Of a stretch of 7,772 nt of DNA, positions 6,478-7,772 are shown piece by piece. The position numbers and the translations under genes were made by a program. The stretch spans positions 1-7,772 of the forward strand of contig DMRT01000160.1 of NCBI GenBank assembly GCA_003455235.1, given 5' to 3'. The notes below the pieces were generated by a model. The model had not been told where the DNA came from and searched no databases. It saw only the letters and a list, made by a program, of their open reading frames with translations. Source of the stretch: Chitinophagaceae bacterium. GTDB lineage: Bacteria > Bacteroidota > Bacteroidia > Chitinophagales > Chitinophagaceae. Position 1 is the stretch's first letter; the number at the start of each line of letters is the position of its first letter.

Positions 6478-7772
6478 ATGAACCAACTAAACAAAGGTAA
6501 GGCAAAATACAGTTCGGCATGGGTATGTGTGTTGCTGTTATCGACGATAACGCTTTACTGTGTGGCCGCTGGTTCGGGCCCCATGCACTTTCACAGTTTT
6601 TTAACGGCCGATACCATCCCGGTAAAGCCATTGAATAAAACCGATTCCGGTAAAACAGGCAACGTGCCGCCACCGGAAGAACCTTCCGCTATCAGGAAAC
6701 GAACAGATACGAACATTGTTGTAACCAAAGACACATTTGCTTTCCGTTCTTCCAAAGATTCGCTGGATGCACCCGTTACCTACCACGCCGATGACTCCAT
6801 GATCATGGACATCCCGGCCAAAAAAATCACGCTGTATGGTAAGGAAACAAGGGTGAGCTATATTGACAATAAACTCGTTTCGCCCCGCATTGAATTTGAC
6901 CAGCGCACCAACCTGGTGAGCGCTTACCTGGTAAAGGACAGCAATGGCAATGTGATCAGCTACCCCAAATTCAACCAGGCCGATTTTAAAACGATGAGCG
7001 ACTCCATCAAATTCAACATGAAAACCGGCAAGGGCATCACCAAGGGAACCTATACCCAGCAGGACGAAATGTTTGTGTACGGCGAACGGATCAAGAAAAC
7101 GGATGCCAATACTTTTTATGCTTACCGCGGCCGCTTCACCACCTGTAACCTCGATACGCCGCATTTTGCCTTTGTGAGCAAGCGGATCAAATTCATCAAT
7201 AAAAAAATGGCCATTACCGGCCCCGTGCATCCCGAGTTTGAAGACGTGCCCGTACCGGTGGTGCTTCCTTTTGGCATTTATCCCCTCAGCCAGGGAAGGC
7301 ATTCGGGCATCCTGGCACCTTCTTTCAATGCCAATGAACAACTGGGGCTGGCCCTGGAAGGACTGGGATATTATAAAGTAATCAACGACAAGTGGGATGT
7401 TACGGTAAGAGGCACGCTTTATTCTTATGGCGGGTGGACGGCGAACCTGTCGCCCCGGTATTATAAAAGATATAAGTACCAGGGCAACTTAGGACTGGAT
7501 ATACAGCACCTGCGTGACCTGGATAAATCCGGCTCCCGGAGTTTTAATATCCGCTGGTCGCACTCCTCCGATACCAAGGCCAGGCCGGGTGTTAGTTTCA
7601 ATGCCAGCGTGAATGCCGGAAGCAGCGGATTTAATTCATCGGTGCCCAACAGCCCGCAGCGCAATTTCCAGAACATCCTCAGCTCTTCCATCACCTATAC
7701 CAAGATATGGAAGAACAAGCCCTTTAACCTGAACGTCAGTGCCAACCACAACCAGAACACCAATACCAAACA
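6478..7772 (+). CDS. lptD: LPS assembly outer-membrane protein LptD, N-terminal part (open at window end)
   Basis: The frame is open from the ATG at 6478 to the end of the window, giving 431 residues and no stop; the family is usually about twice this length, so the rest of the barrel is outside. Residues 1-31 form a signal peptide (core WVCVLLLSTITLYCVAA). A Pro/Lys/Thr-rich linker runs to about 90. An OstA/LptA-like jelly roll follows at about 95-245 (PVTYHADDSMIMDIPAKKITLYG, then IEFDQRTNLVSAYLV and SDSIKFNMKTGKGI, ending with RGRFTTCNLDTPHFAF). VVLPFGIYPLSQGRHSGILAPSF (261-283) matches the stretch leading into the barrel of E. coli LptD. From 290 on there are alternating aromatic and polar beta-barrel strands such as WDVTVRGTLYSYGGW. 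In the family, LptD receives LPS from the periplasmic bridge and inserts it in the outer leaflet together with LptE; no lptE is visible here. An OstA-like protein is encoded in the adjacent divergent operon, which supports the call. Confidence 0.92.
   Translation, partial: MNQLNKGKAKYSSAWVCVLLLSTITLYCVAAGSGPMHFHSFLTADTIPVKPLNKTDSGKTGNVPPPEEPSAIRKRTDTNIVVTKDTFAFRSSKDSLDAPVTYHADDSMIMDIPAKKITLYGKETRVSYIDNKLVSPRIEFDQRTNLVSAYLVKDSNGNVISYPKFNQADFKTMSDSIKFNMKTGKGITKGTYTQQDEMFVYGERIKKTDANTFYAYRGRFTTCNLDTPHFAFVSKRIKFINKKMAITGPVHPEFEDVPVPVVLPFGIYPLSQGRHSGILAPSFNANEQLGLALEGLGYYKVINDKWDVTVRGTLYSYGGWTANLSPRYYKRYKYQGNLGLDIQHLRDLDKSGSRSFNIRWSHSSDTKARPGVSFNASVNAGSSGFNSSVPNSPQRNFQNILSSSITYTKIWKNKPFNLNVSANHNQNTNTK

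Noticed and set aside
6601..7341. A 246-residue open frame on the minus strand
   Set aside because: It lies antisense to lptD, whose frame shows family motifs throughout; the minus-strand translation shows no recognisable domain and is a codon-usage shadow.
1..7772. A defence system, mobile element, CRISPR array or biosynthetic cluster
   Set aside because: No transposase, integrase, nuclease, toxin, repeat-spacer array or synthase was seen; the genes are housekeeping and envelope genes apart from one unknown small protein.

Overview
The window reads as a chromosomal stretch from a Bacteroidota bacterium, most likely Chitinophagaceae or a close relative. Three things point there: family-typical protein sequences (long OstA, MKIS-type MCE protein, amidase with a C-terminal Bacteroidota-type module, LptD of the Bacteroidota type), two perfect copies of the Bacteroidota -7 promoter element TAnnTTTG just ahead of genes, and A-rich leaders in place of Shine-Dalgarno sites. 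No phage, transposon, CRISPR, tRNA or rRNA sequence was seen.

Layout. Positions 1-384 (+) hold the C-terminal end of a probable beta-lactamase-like serine hydrolase. Positions 415-1605 (+) encode a class I/II PLP aminotransferase of the aspartate aminotransferase type, with its probable promoter squeezed between the two genes. After a 285-bp spacer comes a small secreted Ala/Lys-rich protein (1891-2211, +) that carries two copies of a 16-residue module and ends at a textbook intrinsic terminator (2233-2262). From there to 6380 three genes lie on the minus strand and, in transcription order, encode a zinc N-acetylmuramoyl-L-alanine amidase (5001-6380), an MCE/MlaD-like membrane-anchored lipid transport protein (3941-4954) and a long OstA/LptA-like protein (2261-3880). 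Divergent from the amidase, across 97 bp, starts lptD (6478 to beyond the window end, +), which is open at the right edge.

How it fits together. The right two thirds form a cell-envelope block: LptD inserts LPS in the outer membrane, the OstA-like protein probably forms or extends the periplasmic LPS bridge, the MCE protein probably moves phospholipid or other lipids between membranes, and the amidase trims peptidoglycan. The left third (serine hydrolase, aminotransferase, small secreted protein) has no obvious functional tie to it.

No clearly new multi-gene system is visible. The most interesting items are the small secreted protein, whose two modules differ only at synonymous positions; the uncharacterised C-terminal module of the amidase; the stop-free in-frame junction between the MCE and OstA genes together with the absence of an ATG start for OstA; and the single cysteine in the visible mature part of LptD.
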